Origin: CAVPFA01 sp963703655
GTDB taxonomy: Bacteria; Actinomycetota; Acidimicrobiia; Acidimicrobiales; Bog-793
Assembly: GCA_963703655.1 (NCBI GenBank)
Contig: CAVPFA010000008.1
Span: 1 to 64,000 of the forward strand
DNA: 64,000 nt
Direction: 5' to 3'
In this document: positions 45,651 to 54,063 of the stretch, one piece after another
Numbering within the stretch: position 1 is the stretch's first letter
Layout: every line of letters begins with the position of its first letter
Program-made: the position numbers and the translations under genes
Notes under the pieces: model-generated
Seen by the model: only the letters and a program-made list of their open reading frames with translations
Told to the model about the DNA's origin: nothing
Databases searched by the model: none

Positions 45651-48600
45651 ATGCGCTGCGCGGAGTGTGGAGGCGAGACACCGGACGGCAAACGGTTCTG
45701 CAGGAACTGCGGCAGTTCGCTGGTTGCCGCCTGTTCGATATGCGGAGCGCAGCTCGAGCCTGACGACAGATTCTGCGCTGATTGCGGGACGCCGGTCGGA
45801 GCTACCACAAGTTCAGCTACCCCGGCCGCCCCAGTCCTAACGATCCAGCCGGCACAAAAGGCCTCGGACTCTTCCACTGAGCTTCGCCACGTCTCGGTGC
45901 TGTTCTGTGACCTCGTAGGCTTCACGCCGTTCTCGGAGAAACGAGACCCCGAGGAAATAAGAGAGGCCCTCTCCGGTTACTTCGAGCTTGCCCGCGCCAT
46001 CGTCACCCGCTACGGAGGCATTGTCGAGAAGTTCATCGGTGACGCCGTCATGGCGGTCTGGGGCGTCCCGGTCGCGAAGGAGGACGACGCCGAGCGTGCG
46101 GTTCGCGCCGGGCTCGAGCTTGTCTCGGCCGTCGCCGCGTACGGCAGCGACCACTCGACCGATCTCCAAGCCCGCGTCGGGGTCGTGACGGGCGAAGCTG
46201 CCACGACCGAGACCGCGGAGGAGGGCCTCGTCATCGGCGATCGGGTGAACACCGCCGCCCGCATCCAGTCGGTTGCCCCACCGGGCTGCTGCTATGTAGA
46301 CGAGACGACTAGGTCCGCCACCGCGGCTGCGATCGCGTACACAGATGCGGGCGAGCACACCCTCAAGGGCAAGTCCGAGCGGGTGCGGCTCTTCCAGGCG
46401 ACTCGCGTCGTGGCAGCCAGAGCCGGCTCCCAGCGCTCGGGCGTCCTCGAGGCCCCATTCATCGGCCGCGATCACGAACTCGGGCTCGTCAAGGAGCTCT
46501 TCCACGCGTCGGCCGAGCGCCATTCAGCCCGCCTCGTCCTCGTCTCGGGGGTCGCCGGTGTCGGCAAGTCACGGCTTGCGTGGGAGTTCTTCAAGTATCT
46601 CGACGGTCTCGCGGCCGACACGCTCTGGCACGCCGGGCGGTGCCTCTCCTACGGCGAGGGAGTGAGCTACTGGGCGCTCTCGGAGATGGTCCGGGCTCGG
46701 CTTCAAATCAGCGAGGAAGACCCCCAGGAGGTCGTCGCGGAGCAGCTACGCACCGGGCTCGACCGGTGGATCGGAGACGCCGCTGACCGGGAGTTCATCG
46801 CCCCGCGCCTCGGCCAGCTCCTCGGGCTCCCCTCCTCTCAGGTACTGGCGAGAGAGGAGCTCTTCTCGGGCTGGCGTCTCTTCTTCGAGCGCCTGGCCGA
46901 GTACCTTCCGCTCGTCATGGTCGTGGAGGACCTGCAGTGGGCCGACGCCGGCATGGTCGACTTCCTCGATCACCTCCTCGAGTGGTCCGGCGACCATGCC
47001 ATCTTCCTGCTCGTGTTGTCGCGACCGGAGGGCACCGAGCGCAAAGGCCTCGGGCTCTCCCGCCGTTCGGTCACGACGCTCCCGCTCGACCCGCTGCCCG
47101 ACCAGGTCATCGGCGAGATGTTGGATGGGCTCGTCACCGGCCTGCCTGTGGCCGCACGAGGACGCATCGTCGAGCGTGCCGAGGGGATCCCGCTGTATGC
47201 GATCGAGACGGTGCGAGGACTCCTCGACAAAGGCGTCCTCGAGAAAGGTGACGACGGCCTGTTGCACCTCGTCGGCAAGCTTGGCGAGCTCGAGATCCCA
47301 CCTGGGCTGACAGCGCTGATCGCCTCTCGCCTCGACGCGCTCCGACCAGACGAGCGGCGTCTCGTGAAGGAGTGCTCGGTGCTCGGCACGAGCTTTCCCC
47401 GCCAAGCGATCGAGGCGGTGTCCGATATCGATGCAGCCGATCTTGACGAGCTCTTGACCTCGCTCGTGCGCAAGGAGGTGCTGACGGTCCGGGCCGACAA
47501 GCTCTCGCCCGAAAAGGGCCAGTACGCCTTCACCCAGTCGCTCATAAGGACCGTCGCCTACGACTTGCTGACGCGGGCCGAGCGCAAAGCGCGGCACGTC
47601 AGGACCGCCGAGCACCTCCGAACGGCCTTCCCCGACGAGGGCGCAGAGGTCGCAGAGGTCATCGCCGCACACATGCACGACGCTTACAAGGCAGCAGGAG
47701 ACGATCCGGACGCGAGCGAGCTACGGTCACAAGCAGCAGGCGCTTTCGTTCTTGCCGCCGAGAGGGCCGAGGCGATCGGTGCCCTCGAGACCGCAGAAGC
47801 TGCCTATCTCACGGCCGCAGAGCTCAGCTTCGACGAAGCCGAGCGGACCCGCCTTACCGAGACGGCCGGACGCATGGCTTCGCTCGCGGGCTTTTACGAG
47901 CGGGCTCTCGTTCACTTCGAGGCCGCAGTCGCCGGCTACAGGGCCGGCGGGCTCATCATTGATGGCGCACGCTTGATAGCGCAGTTTGCTTCGCCGCTCC
48001 GCAGGCTTGGCCGGGGAGATCAGGCCACGAGTCTCCTACGCGAGGCACTCGCCTCGCTCGATTCGGACACCGCCCCGCCTTCCGTCATAGCAAACCTGCA
48101 GGAGGCGCTCGGAAGCACTTTGATATTCACCGGCCACCCGCAGGACGCCGCAGAGCCAATCGAGCACGCGCTCACCCTCGCCCAGCACTACGAGCTGATT
48201 GAGACGTTTGCTCGTGCCCTTGTTTCGAGAGCCCTTCTCCTGCACTGGCTGGGGCGGTTCGAAGAGGCGCGCCTCGGCTATGAGGGTAGCCTCGCGGTCG
48301 CGCGCCGGCTTGGGCTCACCCAGGAAGAGATGCGCGTGGAGGCCAATCTGGCGGACCTGTGCATGACCCGCGACCTCCCCGGAGCCGAAGAGCACTGCCG
48401 GGCTCTGTTGGCCCTTGCCCGACGTTGGGGCGCTCGAGGCAGCGAGACCCTCGGAGCTGAGAACCTCATATACGTGCTGACCATGGCCGGGCGCTTCGAG
48501 GAGGCATATCGGCTCGGGACCGACGTGCTGCAAGCGGGTGCCGGCGAGACCCCGGACGCGAGATGGCTTCATAGCCAAATGGCGCTCGTGGATGCACTTC

Positions 48601-49265
48601 GCGGTCATGTCACGCGCGCTGGTGTGCATCTCGCGAATTGCGAGGACATGGTTTCGAGCGACGACGCTCAGGATCGTGCGATGTATGCGACGGCGGAAAG
48701 CGGTGTGGCCCTTGCAGATGGCAACTTCCCTCTTGCCCTCGGGGCAGCTCTGCGGGGGATAGAAGACTTCCTGCGAGGGGGACTTCCACTTGCGAACGAG
48801 TCAATCCGTCTTAGTTTCGCTGACGGCATCGACGCGGCTCTGGCCATGGGGGATCTCGGCGAAGCAGAGCAGCTTGTGGAACTCCTCGAAGGCCGGCCAC
48901 CCGGGGAAATACCGCCCTTCCTTCAGAGCCAGATCCGCCGGAACCGGTCCCTCTTGGCAGCTGCGAGAGGAGATGACAAGGTTGTTGAAGCGGGCTTGTT
49001 AGCGGCGGAGAAGGGGTTCCGTATCCTCAACTACCCGTACTGGGCCGCCCGCACTCAGCTCGACCTGGCCGAGTGGCTCGCCCACCAGGGGCGTGCGAGT
49101 GAAGCGGCGGCATGCGGCGGCGAGGCGGCGGCGACATTCGAGAGTCTCGGGGCCCAGCCGATGCTCGCCCGGGCACGGACCCTCCTCGAGGTTGAGATCG
49201 TTCGCAACCCCGGCGCAGATGGCGAACGCGCTGTCGGTCAGAGCTCCCCGTCGCCCGCCGAATAG
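45651..49265 (+). CDS. zinc-ribbon / class III nucleotide cyclase / AAA ATPase / TPR regulator
   Basis: 1,204 residues from ATG 45651 with GAGGAGG upstream. Two N-terminal zinc ribbons (CAECG…CRNCG and CSICG…CADCG), a class III cyclase domain (about residues 75-240) with FCDLVGFT, IGDAVMAVWG (metal-binding Asp) and GDRVNTAARIQ, then an AAA ATPase domain with Walker A GVAGVGKSRLA (about residue 305) and VMVVEDLQWADAG, and about 600 residues of TPR-like helices. This is the LuxR/MalT-like signalling ATPase type with a cyclase in place of HTH. It presumably makes cAMP in response to a ligand bound by the TPR part. Stands alone. Confidence 0.9.
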   Translation: MRCAECGGETPDGKRFCRNCGSSLVAACSICGAQLEPDDRFCADCGTPVGATTSSATPAAPVLTIQPAQKASDSSTELRHVSVLFCDLVGFTPFSEKRDPEEIREALSGYFELARAIVTRYGGIVEKFIGDAVMAVWGVPVAKEDDAERAVRAGLELVSAVAAYGSDHSTDLQARVGVVTGEAATTETAEEGLVIGDRVNTAARIQSVAPPGCCYVDETTRSATAAAIAYTDAGEHTLKGKSERVRLFQATRVVAARAGSQRSGVLEAPFIGRDHELGLVKELFHASAERHSARLVLVSGVAGVGKSRLAWEFFKYLDGLAADTLWHAGRCLSYGEGVSYWALSEMVRARLQISEEDPQEVVAEQLRTGLDRWIGDAADREFIAPRLGQLLGLPSSQVLAREELFSGWRLFFERLAEYLPLVMVVEDLQWADAGMVDFLDHLLEWSGDHAIFLLVLSRPEGTERKGLGLSRRSVTTLPLDPLPDQVIGEMLDGLVTGLPVAARGRIVERAEGIPLYAIETVRGLLDKGVLEKGDDGLLHLVGKLGELEIPPGLTALIASRLDALRPDERRLVKECSVLGTSFPRQAIEAVSDIDAADLDELLTSLVRKEVLTVRADKLSPEKGQYAFTQSLIRTVAYDLLTRAERKARHVRTAEHLRTAFPDEGAEVAEVIAAHMHDAYKAAGDDPDASELRSQAAGAFVLAAERAEAIGALETAEAAYLTAAELSFDEAERTRLTETAGRMASLAGFYERALVHFEAAVAGYRAGGLIIDGARLIAQFASPLRRLGRGDQATSLLREALASLDSDTAPPSVIANLQEALGSTLIFTGHPQDAAEPIEHALTLAQHYELIETFARALVSRALLLHWLGRFEEARLGYEGSLAVARRLGLTQEEMRVEANLADLCMTRDLPGAEEHCRALLALARRWGARGSETLGAENLIYVLTMAGRFEEAYRLGTDVLQAGAGETPDARWLHSQMALVDALRGHVTRAGVHLANCEDMVSSDDAQDRAMYATAESGVALADGNFPLALGAALRGIEDFLRGGLPLANESIRLSFADGIDAALAMGDLGEAEQLVELLEGRPPGEIPPFLQSQIRRNRSLLAAARGDDKVVEAGLLAAEKGFRILNYPYWAARTQLDLAEWLAHQGRASEAAACGGEAAATFESLGAQPMLARARTLLEVEIVRNPGADGERAVGQSSPSPAE

Positions 49266-49290
49266 GCAGCGTGACCGTCCAGGAAGTGCT

Positions 49291-49318
49291 GGGTGCCCCC
49301 TGCGGTCGCAGGGCACCC
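49291..49318 (+). terminator. hairpin terminator after the cyclase gene
   Basis: GGGTGCCC, CCTGC, a GGTC loop, then GCAGGGCACCC form a strong stem 25 bases after the stop codon. No U-run. Beyond it, 49319-49450 shows no gene. Confidence 0.55.
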
Positions 49319-49456
49319 GTCGTTCGGCGATGAGGCGGCGGTGTTTTCGCCGCCGGTAAGCCACCGAGCGGCGGGGCGGCGATCTCGACCGGGTCGAATT
49401 GTCGAGCGTCTCGGCCGCGCTGGAATGGCCGAGGGGGTTGCGCACAACCATCGCCC

Positions 49457-49488
49457 TTGACAAGTAGTTATCAAAGTGATATCACTTT
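49457..49488 (+). promoter_or_regulatory. promoter with palindromic operator for the SPFH operon
   Basis: TTGACA (49457-49462), exactly 17 bases, then TATCAC (49480-49485). The perfect 16-base palindrome AAAGTGATATCACTTT (49473-49488) overlaps the -10 element, so a dimeric repressor bound there would block transcription. The ribbon-helix-helix protein encoded at 50965 at the end of this gene cluster is a candidate binder (inference). Confidence 0.75.
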
Positions 49489-49544
49489 CTTAGGTGATCG
49501 GAGTGGCCGGAGTGCCCGGTACGCAGGTCACAGGAGGCATCCCG

Positions 49545-49838
49545 ATGCACGCACAGAATGACAACGCCACTCCCAGCTCAACCGCGACCTGGTGGCGCTG
49601 GGGGACGCCTCCGCGATCCGGAATGAGGCGCCTGATCGCGCCATGGGAGTACCGCCACCTCCGCGGCTTTGGAGTCACGCGTACTGTCGGTGGCGGTGTC
49701 CAGGCCGCCGCTGGCCTCGTCTGCCTCTCGTACGGCGTCCACGGATGGGCAGCCTTCTTCCTGGTTATTGCGGCGCTGAATCTCGCGGGTGGCTACTGGT
49801 ACATCACTATCGCCCGGTCCGCATCTGCCCGAATCTGA
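49545..49838 (+). CDS. small membrane protein, first gene of the SPFH cluster
   Basis: 97 residues from ATG 49545 (AGGAGG with 7-base spacing; the longer frame lacks a site). An acidic/Thr-rich start, then PWEYRHLRGFGVTRTVGGGV and two TM helices. Unknown function. It is the first gene after the palindromic promoter and precedes the SPFH gene by about 200 bases. Confidence 0.7.
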   Translation: MHAQNDNATPSSTATWWRWGTPPRSGMRRLIAPWEYRHLRGFGVTRTVGGGVQAAAGLVCLSYGVHGWAAFFLVIAALNLAGGYWYITIARSASARI

Positions 49839-50043
49839 GCCTGCGCTGCTCGCACTGGCCTGCTACCCCTACAGCGATGCGTCCAGAGGTAGCCCCGCAA
49901 GGATCCGTGGCAGAGCGAACAGGAAGCACGGGCCAAAATGAGCGCCCAGGGCGCTGAAGGCCCGCGATCACTTCTTTCCCCAGCACTATCGCCAAGTATC
50001 TCTATCCGCCGCCCAAAGGCGGGACCCGCCAATAGGAGGAATC

Positions 50044-50961
50044 ATGAGCCAGTCTGCCCAACCGTACATTGAGCCAGAAGCAACGCCGGTCGGTCACTCG
50101 GGAGTCCGCGTCGAAATCCGGGAACGAAAAGCATGGGCCATCAGCGGCTGGCTCGGCGTCATCGTCCTCGCCGCCTCGATCGCCGGGGCGGTCTTGCTCG
50201 CTCGGAGCTCGGTGAAGGCCCTCATCACGGTGCCGATCGTGGTCGCTTCCGTCGTCTTCGGCTCGCTGATCATTGTCCAGCCCGGCCAGACGAAAGTCGT
50301 GCGATTCTTCGGCCGCTACGTCGGCACCGTGCGTCGTACCGGCCTGTCCTGGATCCTGCCCTTAAGCGACCGGAGGAACGTGAGCATCCGGGTGAGGAAC
50401 TTCGAGACGAACCACCTGAAGGTCAACGACTCCGACGGCAACCCCGTGGAGGTCGCCGCGATCGTCGTCTGGCAGGTTGCCGATACATCGCGTGCTCTCT
50501 ACGCCGTCGATGACTACCTCAATTTCGTGCGTGTCCAGGCCGAGTCTGCATTACGGCATGTTGCGAGCACGCATCCATACGACAACCCCGCAGACGATGG
50601 CCTATCGCTGCGCGGCTCGACTGACATCGTCGCTGGCGAGCTCGCCGAGGAGATGGCCGCGCGGGTCGTCATCGCCGGGGTGGAGATCGTCGAGGTGCGC
50701 ATCAGCCATCTTGCCTACGCACCGGAAATCGCCCAGGCGATGCTGCGCCGACAGCAGGCCAACGCCGTCGTCGCTGCCCGTTCTCGGATCGTCGACGGCG
50801 CTGTCGGGATGGTTGAAATGGCGCTCGACCGGCTGGCGGAACGCAACATCGTCGAGCTTGACGAGGAGCGCAAAGCGGCCATGGTGAGCAATCTGATGGT
50901 CGTGCTTTGCAGTGACCAACCAGCTTCGCCAGTCGTCAACACCGGCACTCTCTACTCGTGA
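50044..50961 (+). CDS. SPFH/Band 7 (stomatin-like) membrane protein
   Basis: 305 residues with AGGAGGAATC before the ATG. Two N-terminal TM segments (residues 32-85), then the SPFH domain: IIVQPGQTKVVRFFGRYVGT, RTGLSWILPLSDRRNVSIRV, PVEVAAIVVWQVADTSRALY and a C-terminal coiled coil (EIAQAMLRRQQANAVVAARS). Stomatin-like proteins oligomerise into membrane microdomains and modulate proteases or channels. It is followed by a ribbon-helix-helix protein 3 bases later, a common actinobacterial pairing. Confidence 0.93.
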   Translation: MSQSAQPYIEPEATPVGHSGVRVEIRERKAWAISGWLGVIVLAASIAGAVLLARSSVKALITVPIVVASVVFGSLIIVQPGQTKVVRFFGRYVGTVRRTGLSWILPLSDRRNVSIRVRNFETNHLKVNDSDGNPVEVAAIVVWQVADTSRALYAVDDYLNFVRVQAESALRHVASTHPYDNPADDGLSLRGSTDIVAGELAEEMAARVVIAGVEIVEVRISHLAYAPEIAQAMLRRQQANAVVAARSRIVDGAVGMVEMALDRLAERNIVELDEERKAAMVSNLMVVLCSDQPASPVVNTGTLYS

Positions 50962-50964
50962 TCC

Positions 50965-51159
50965 GTGAGTGACCGTAAGCAGATACTGCTTCGAATCGAT
51001 CCCACCGTGCATGACGCCCTGGCCCGGTGGGCGGCGGACGAGTTTCGTAGCCTCAACGCCCAGATCGAGATGCTGCTGCGCCGGGCCCTCGACGACGCGG
51101 GGCGAATGCCTAAGAAGGCTGGACCTTTGCCAAAGCGGGGCAGGCCACCCAGAGCTTGA
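50965..51159 (+). CDS. Arc-like ribbon-helix-helix DNA-binding protein
   Basis: 64 residues from GTG 50965, three bases after the SPFH stop. The Arc/MetJ-like sequence QILLRIDPTVHDALARWAAD and FRSLNAQIEMLLRRAL with a basic tail fits a short DNA-binding dimer. It may autoregulate the operon through the palindrome at 49473-49488; this is inference. Confidence 0.8.
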   Translation: MSDRKQILLRIDPTVHDALARWAADEFRSLNAQIEMLLRRALDDAGRMPKKAGPLPKRGRPPRA

Positions 51160-51303
51160 CCTGATGCGCCGGCTCGGCATGGGGCACGTGATTCCGCAAG
51201 GCTCCGCCAAGTCATTCGAGTGATGGGCAAATTACCGATTTCCGTCAGCTGATCGCGAGGTACGGCTTCAAGCAGTGTTCGCCCGCCCGTTACACATTCC
51301 GCC

Positions 51304-51672
51304 TCATCCAGGCGGCAGTACGTCGATGTCGAACTCATTTCCCTCAGGGTCGGCCATACAGCGCCACCTGAAGCCTTCCAGCTCGCGGGTGTTGCCGGGC
51401 TCCAACCACCGGCCACCAAGCGCCTGGACCTCGGCGGTGGCTTGCTCCAGATCCTCGACGATCAAATCGAGGTGCACTCGGTTCTTCACGATCTTGGCCT
51501 CTGGGACCTTTTGAAATCCGAGAGTCAGACCGTCCTTCGTGGCAGACAGAAGGAGGAACTGACCTTGACCGATCGTCGTGTCCACTTCCACCCCCAGAAG
51601 CCCACACCAGAAGGGCGCCAGTCGATCAGGATCCACTGAGTCGATAGCGAGGTAGCCCACGGCAGCTAGCAC
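51304..51672 (-). CDS. VOC-family (glyoxalase/bleomycin-resistance-like) protein
   Basis: 122 residues. Two beta-alpha-beta3 units: YLAIDSVDPDRLAPFWCGLL and NRVHLDLIVEDLEQATAEVQ, ending CMADPEGNEFDIDVLPPG, where the metal-binding Glu and His positions of the VOC fold fall. Substrate unknown; these proteins range from drug-binding to isomerases. Convergent with the ribbon-helix-helix gene. Confidence 0.88.
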   Translation of the reverse strand: MLAAVGYLAIDSVDPDRLAPFWCGLLGVEVDTTIGQGQFLLLSATKDGLTLGFQKVPEAKIVKNRVHLDLIVEDLEQATAEVQALGGRWLEPGNTRELEGFRWRCMADPEGNEFDIDVLPPG

Positions 51673-51788
51673 GGTTTCTTCCTTCCGGCCTCTGGAGATC
51701 GTTCGAGAAAAGTGCTCCGTGCGTACTCCTTTTTCCGGTCTACTGTCAAGCGGTTCGACGCTCAGCTAGACCCAGCACAGTCTCGACG

Positions 51789-51980
51789 ATGGTCGGATCG
51801 ATGCTCGAAGGCTCCACACCATTGAATCGCATGATCTCGAGCAAGATCGGCTGGCTCGTCCGCTTCGACCCGGCGGAGATCGCCGCCTGGCTCGACGGTG
51901 CTCGGCATCCGCATCGCAGGGCGACGATCGCGCGGGCGTGGTGCTTCCAACCGGCCGGCGTGGTCCGAATGGCGGCTTGA
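51789..51980 (+). pseudogene. HTH_17 excisionase fragment
   Basis: The frame has the family's C-terminal end (KIGWLVRFDPAEIAAWLDGA) but the upstream helix-turn-helix part is missing: the segment before it (STPLNRMISS) only weakly resembles the recognition helix. It is probably the tail of a decayed excisionase or plasmid regulator. The neighbouring mobile element at 56256 has no other excisionase, but the two are 4 kb apart and separated by an intact operon. Confidence 0.4.
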
Positions 51981-52046
51981 GCTCACCGTGCCGATTTGAC
52001 CGTTCAGGTTCTCGTGAACCGATCGGGCTCGTAGTGCAATAGAGGG

Positions 52047-52601
52047 GTGATGGATGACGACGGGCTGATTGCCCGGCTCGCCGCTGGTGACGACGGGGCG
52101 CTTCGGGAACTGTTTTCCCGGCATGCACCCTGGCTGGCAGCGCGCCTGCGGGTTGTGCTGCCTGCCGTGGATGTGGAGGACGTGTTGCAAGAGACCTTTC
52201 TTGGGGTGTGGCGGGGGGCGGCCGGCTACCGACCCGATGGGACGGCGGGCGGGTGGCTATGGGGGATCGCTCGACGCCAGGCGGCCCTGTTCTTGCGCCG
52301 CCGAGGACCGGGAGAGCTGGTACTGCCCGCTGTTGTGGAAGCGGATATGGGCGGCGTCGGGGATCCGACCGAGGCGGTGCTGTCGCGAGTGGACTTGGAG
52401 AACGCGGTGGCCGCATTAGGGCCTCCGGGCGGGCCCGACCGGGAAACGTGGCAGCTGTTATGTGTCGAGGACCGGTCGGTGGCAGAGGTGGCTGCGTTGA
52501 TGGGCGTACCGCAGGGGACTGTGAAGAGCCGGGCACATCGGGCTCGGCGAACGCTGCGGGAGGCCCTCGGTGACCGGCTGGCGGTGGAGGGAGATTCGTG
52601 A
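52047..52601 (+). CDS. ECF-type RNA polymerase sigma factor
   Basis: 184 residues from GTG 52047 (ATG 52050 equally possible). Region 2: DGALRELFSRHAPWLAARLR and VDVEDVLQETFLGVWRGAAG; region 4: AALMGVPQGTVKSRAHRARR. Directs polymerase to specific promoters, probably including its own operon. No separate anti-sigma factor with a zinc finger is visible; the overlapping membrane protein might play that role. First gene of a five-gene operon with ATGA/GTGA overlaps. Confidence 0.92.
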   Translation: MMDDDGLIARLAAGDDGALRELFSRHAPWLAARLRVVLPAVDVEDVLQETFLGVWRGAAGYRPDGTAGGWLWGIARRQAALFLRRRGPGELVLPAVVEADMGGVGDPTEAVLSRVDLENAVAALGPPGGPDRETWQLLCVEDRSVAEVAALMGVPQGTVKSRAHRARRTLREALGDRLAVEGDS

Positions 52602-53323
52602 TGAGCGACATGCGCACGACGGGCCAGGAATGGGACGGGGTGCCGCCTGATGTCGATCTGGGAAGGGTGTGGAGAGCGGTGGCCACAGAGGTGTGGCACC
52701 GCCAGCCGAGCTGGCTAGAGCGCCGTGTTGCGAGGTGGTTGGGCTCGCCGGGTCTGGCACGGGCTCTACTGACAACTCCTTCGCTGTTGGTGGCGTGGCT
52801 GATCTCGACCGTGGTTGTGCTCGCGGTGGGAGCGGCGGCGACAGTAGGGACAGGCCTCCCGCTCGTGGCGCTCTTGGCTCCGGCGGTGGCGGGGGCAGGG
52901 ATCGCGTACGCGTACGGGCCGGGGATGGACCCGGCCTGGGAGCTGTCGTGCAGCATGGCGGTCAACGACCGGATGGTCCTACTGGTGCGGGCACTGGCAG
53001 TCTTCGCCGTCAATGCCGTCTTCGGGCTGGCGGCCTCTGCCGCGTCAGGTTTGGCCGTTTCGGTCACCTTCGGCTGGCTTGTCCCGATGACCGCGGTGTC
53101 GGCGCTGGCGTTGGCCACGGCGACCGTTGCCCGCTCGGCGAACGTGGGCGTAGCGGCGGGAATGGCTGGCTGGGCAATCACAGTCTTGGCGGCCCAAGCA
53201 AGTTCGGGCCAGTGGAGTGCGGCGATCACCGACTGGGCTTTAGTGGCTCCCTACCTGATCTTCGCGGCCGGCTGTGCTGCTGTGGTGATTCTTGTTACCC
53301 GTGTTCCACGAGGAGCGTCATGA
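52598..53323 (+). CDS. membrane protein overlapping the sigma factor gene
   Basis: 241 residues; starts at GTG 52598 (or ATG 52601), overlapping the sigma stop. A cytoplasmic N-terminus (VWRAVATEVWHRQPSWLERR) and about six TM helices. The position directly after an ECF sigma gene suggests an anti-sigma or permease; no anti-sigma motif is seen. It overlaps the ABC ATPase by ATGA. Confidence 0.75.
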   Translation: MMSDMRTTGQEWDGVPPDVDLGRVWRAVATEVWHRQPSWLERRVARWLGSPGLARALLTTPSLLVAWLISTVVVLAVGAAATVGTGLPLVALLAPAVAGAGIAYAYGPGMDPAWELSCSMAVNDRMVLLVRALAVFAVNAVFGLAASAASGLAVSVTFGWLVPMTAVSALALATATVARSANVGVAAGMAGWAITVLAAQASSGQWSAAITDWALVAPYLIFAAGCAAVVILVTRVPRGAS

Positions 53324-54063
53324 ACATCGACATCGACCATCTGACGAGAAAGTTCGGCCGTACCCAAGCGGTGGCCGGGGTCGACCTGCAAGTCGGTCCC
53401 GGGGTGTTCGGGCTCCTCGGCCCGAACGGGGCCGGCAAGACTTCGCTGTTGCGGATGATGGCCACCGTGCTGCAACCGTCCTCAGGAAGCTTGCGGCTGT
53501 TGGGCCGTGATCCTGCGAGCTACAGCCAGCGTCGTGAGATCCGCCGCCGACTGGGCTACCTGCCTCAGAACCTCGGCTACTACCCGGGGTTTACGGTCGT
53601 GGAGTTCGTCGAGTACTTCGCACTCTTGAAGGAGATGCCGCCCGCTCGGATACCCGCTGCAGTGGCCGCCGCCGTAGAGCGGGTCGAGCTCGGGGAAAGG
53701 GCCAAGTCCAAGCTACGCACCCTCTCGGGGGGGATGTTGCGCCGGGTGGGGATCGCCCAAGCCATCGTCAACGACCCTGAGCTGCTGCTGTTGGACGAGC
53801 CGACCGCTGGGCTCGACCCCGAGCAGCGGGTGCAGTTCCGGGCCGTGCTGCGCGAGTTTGGCGAGACGGCCACCGTGATCGTGAGCACGCACCTCGTCGA
53901 AGACGTCGGGGCCGCCTGCACCGAGGTGGCGCTCATGGACGGGGGAGGCATTGTGTTTCGGGGCACCCCCGACGCACTGGCGGCACGGGGTGTAGGGCAT
54001 GGAGTGGGCGACGCGCCACTGGAACGGGGATACAGCGCTGTGCTTGCCGAGGGGCGCGCATGA
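53320..54063 (+). CDS. ABC transporter ATP-binding protein
   Basis: 247 residues from ATG 53320. Walker A LLGPNGAGKTSLLRMM, Q-loop YLPQNLGYYPGF, signature LSGGMLRRVGIAQAI, Walker B LLLLDEPTAGLDPEQRV and H-loop VIVSTHLVED. Powers the membrane proteins encoded on either side. ABC-2-type drug or lantibiotic exporter-like. Confidence 0.95.
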   Translation: MNIDIDHLTRKFGRTQAVAGVDLQVGPGVFGLLGPNGAGKTSLLRMMATVLQPSSGSLRLLGRDPASYSQRREIRRRLGYLPQNLGYYPGFTVVEFVEYFALLKEMPPARIPAAVAAAVERVELGERAKSKLRTLSGGMLRRVGIAQAIVNDPELLLLDEPTAGLDPEQRVQFRAVLREFGETATVIVSTHLVEDVGAACTEVALMDGGGIVFRGTPDALAARGVGHGVGDAPLERGYSAVLAEGRA

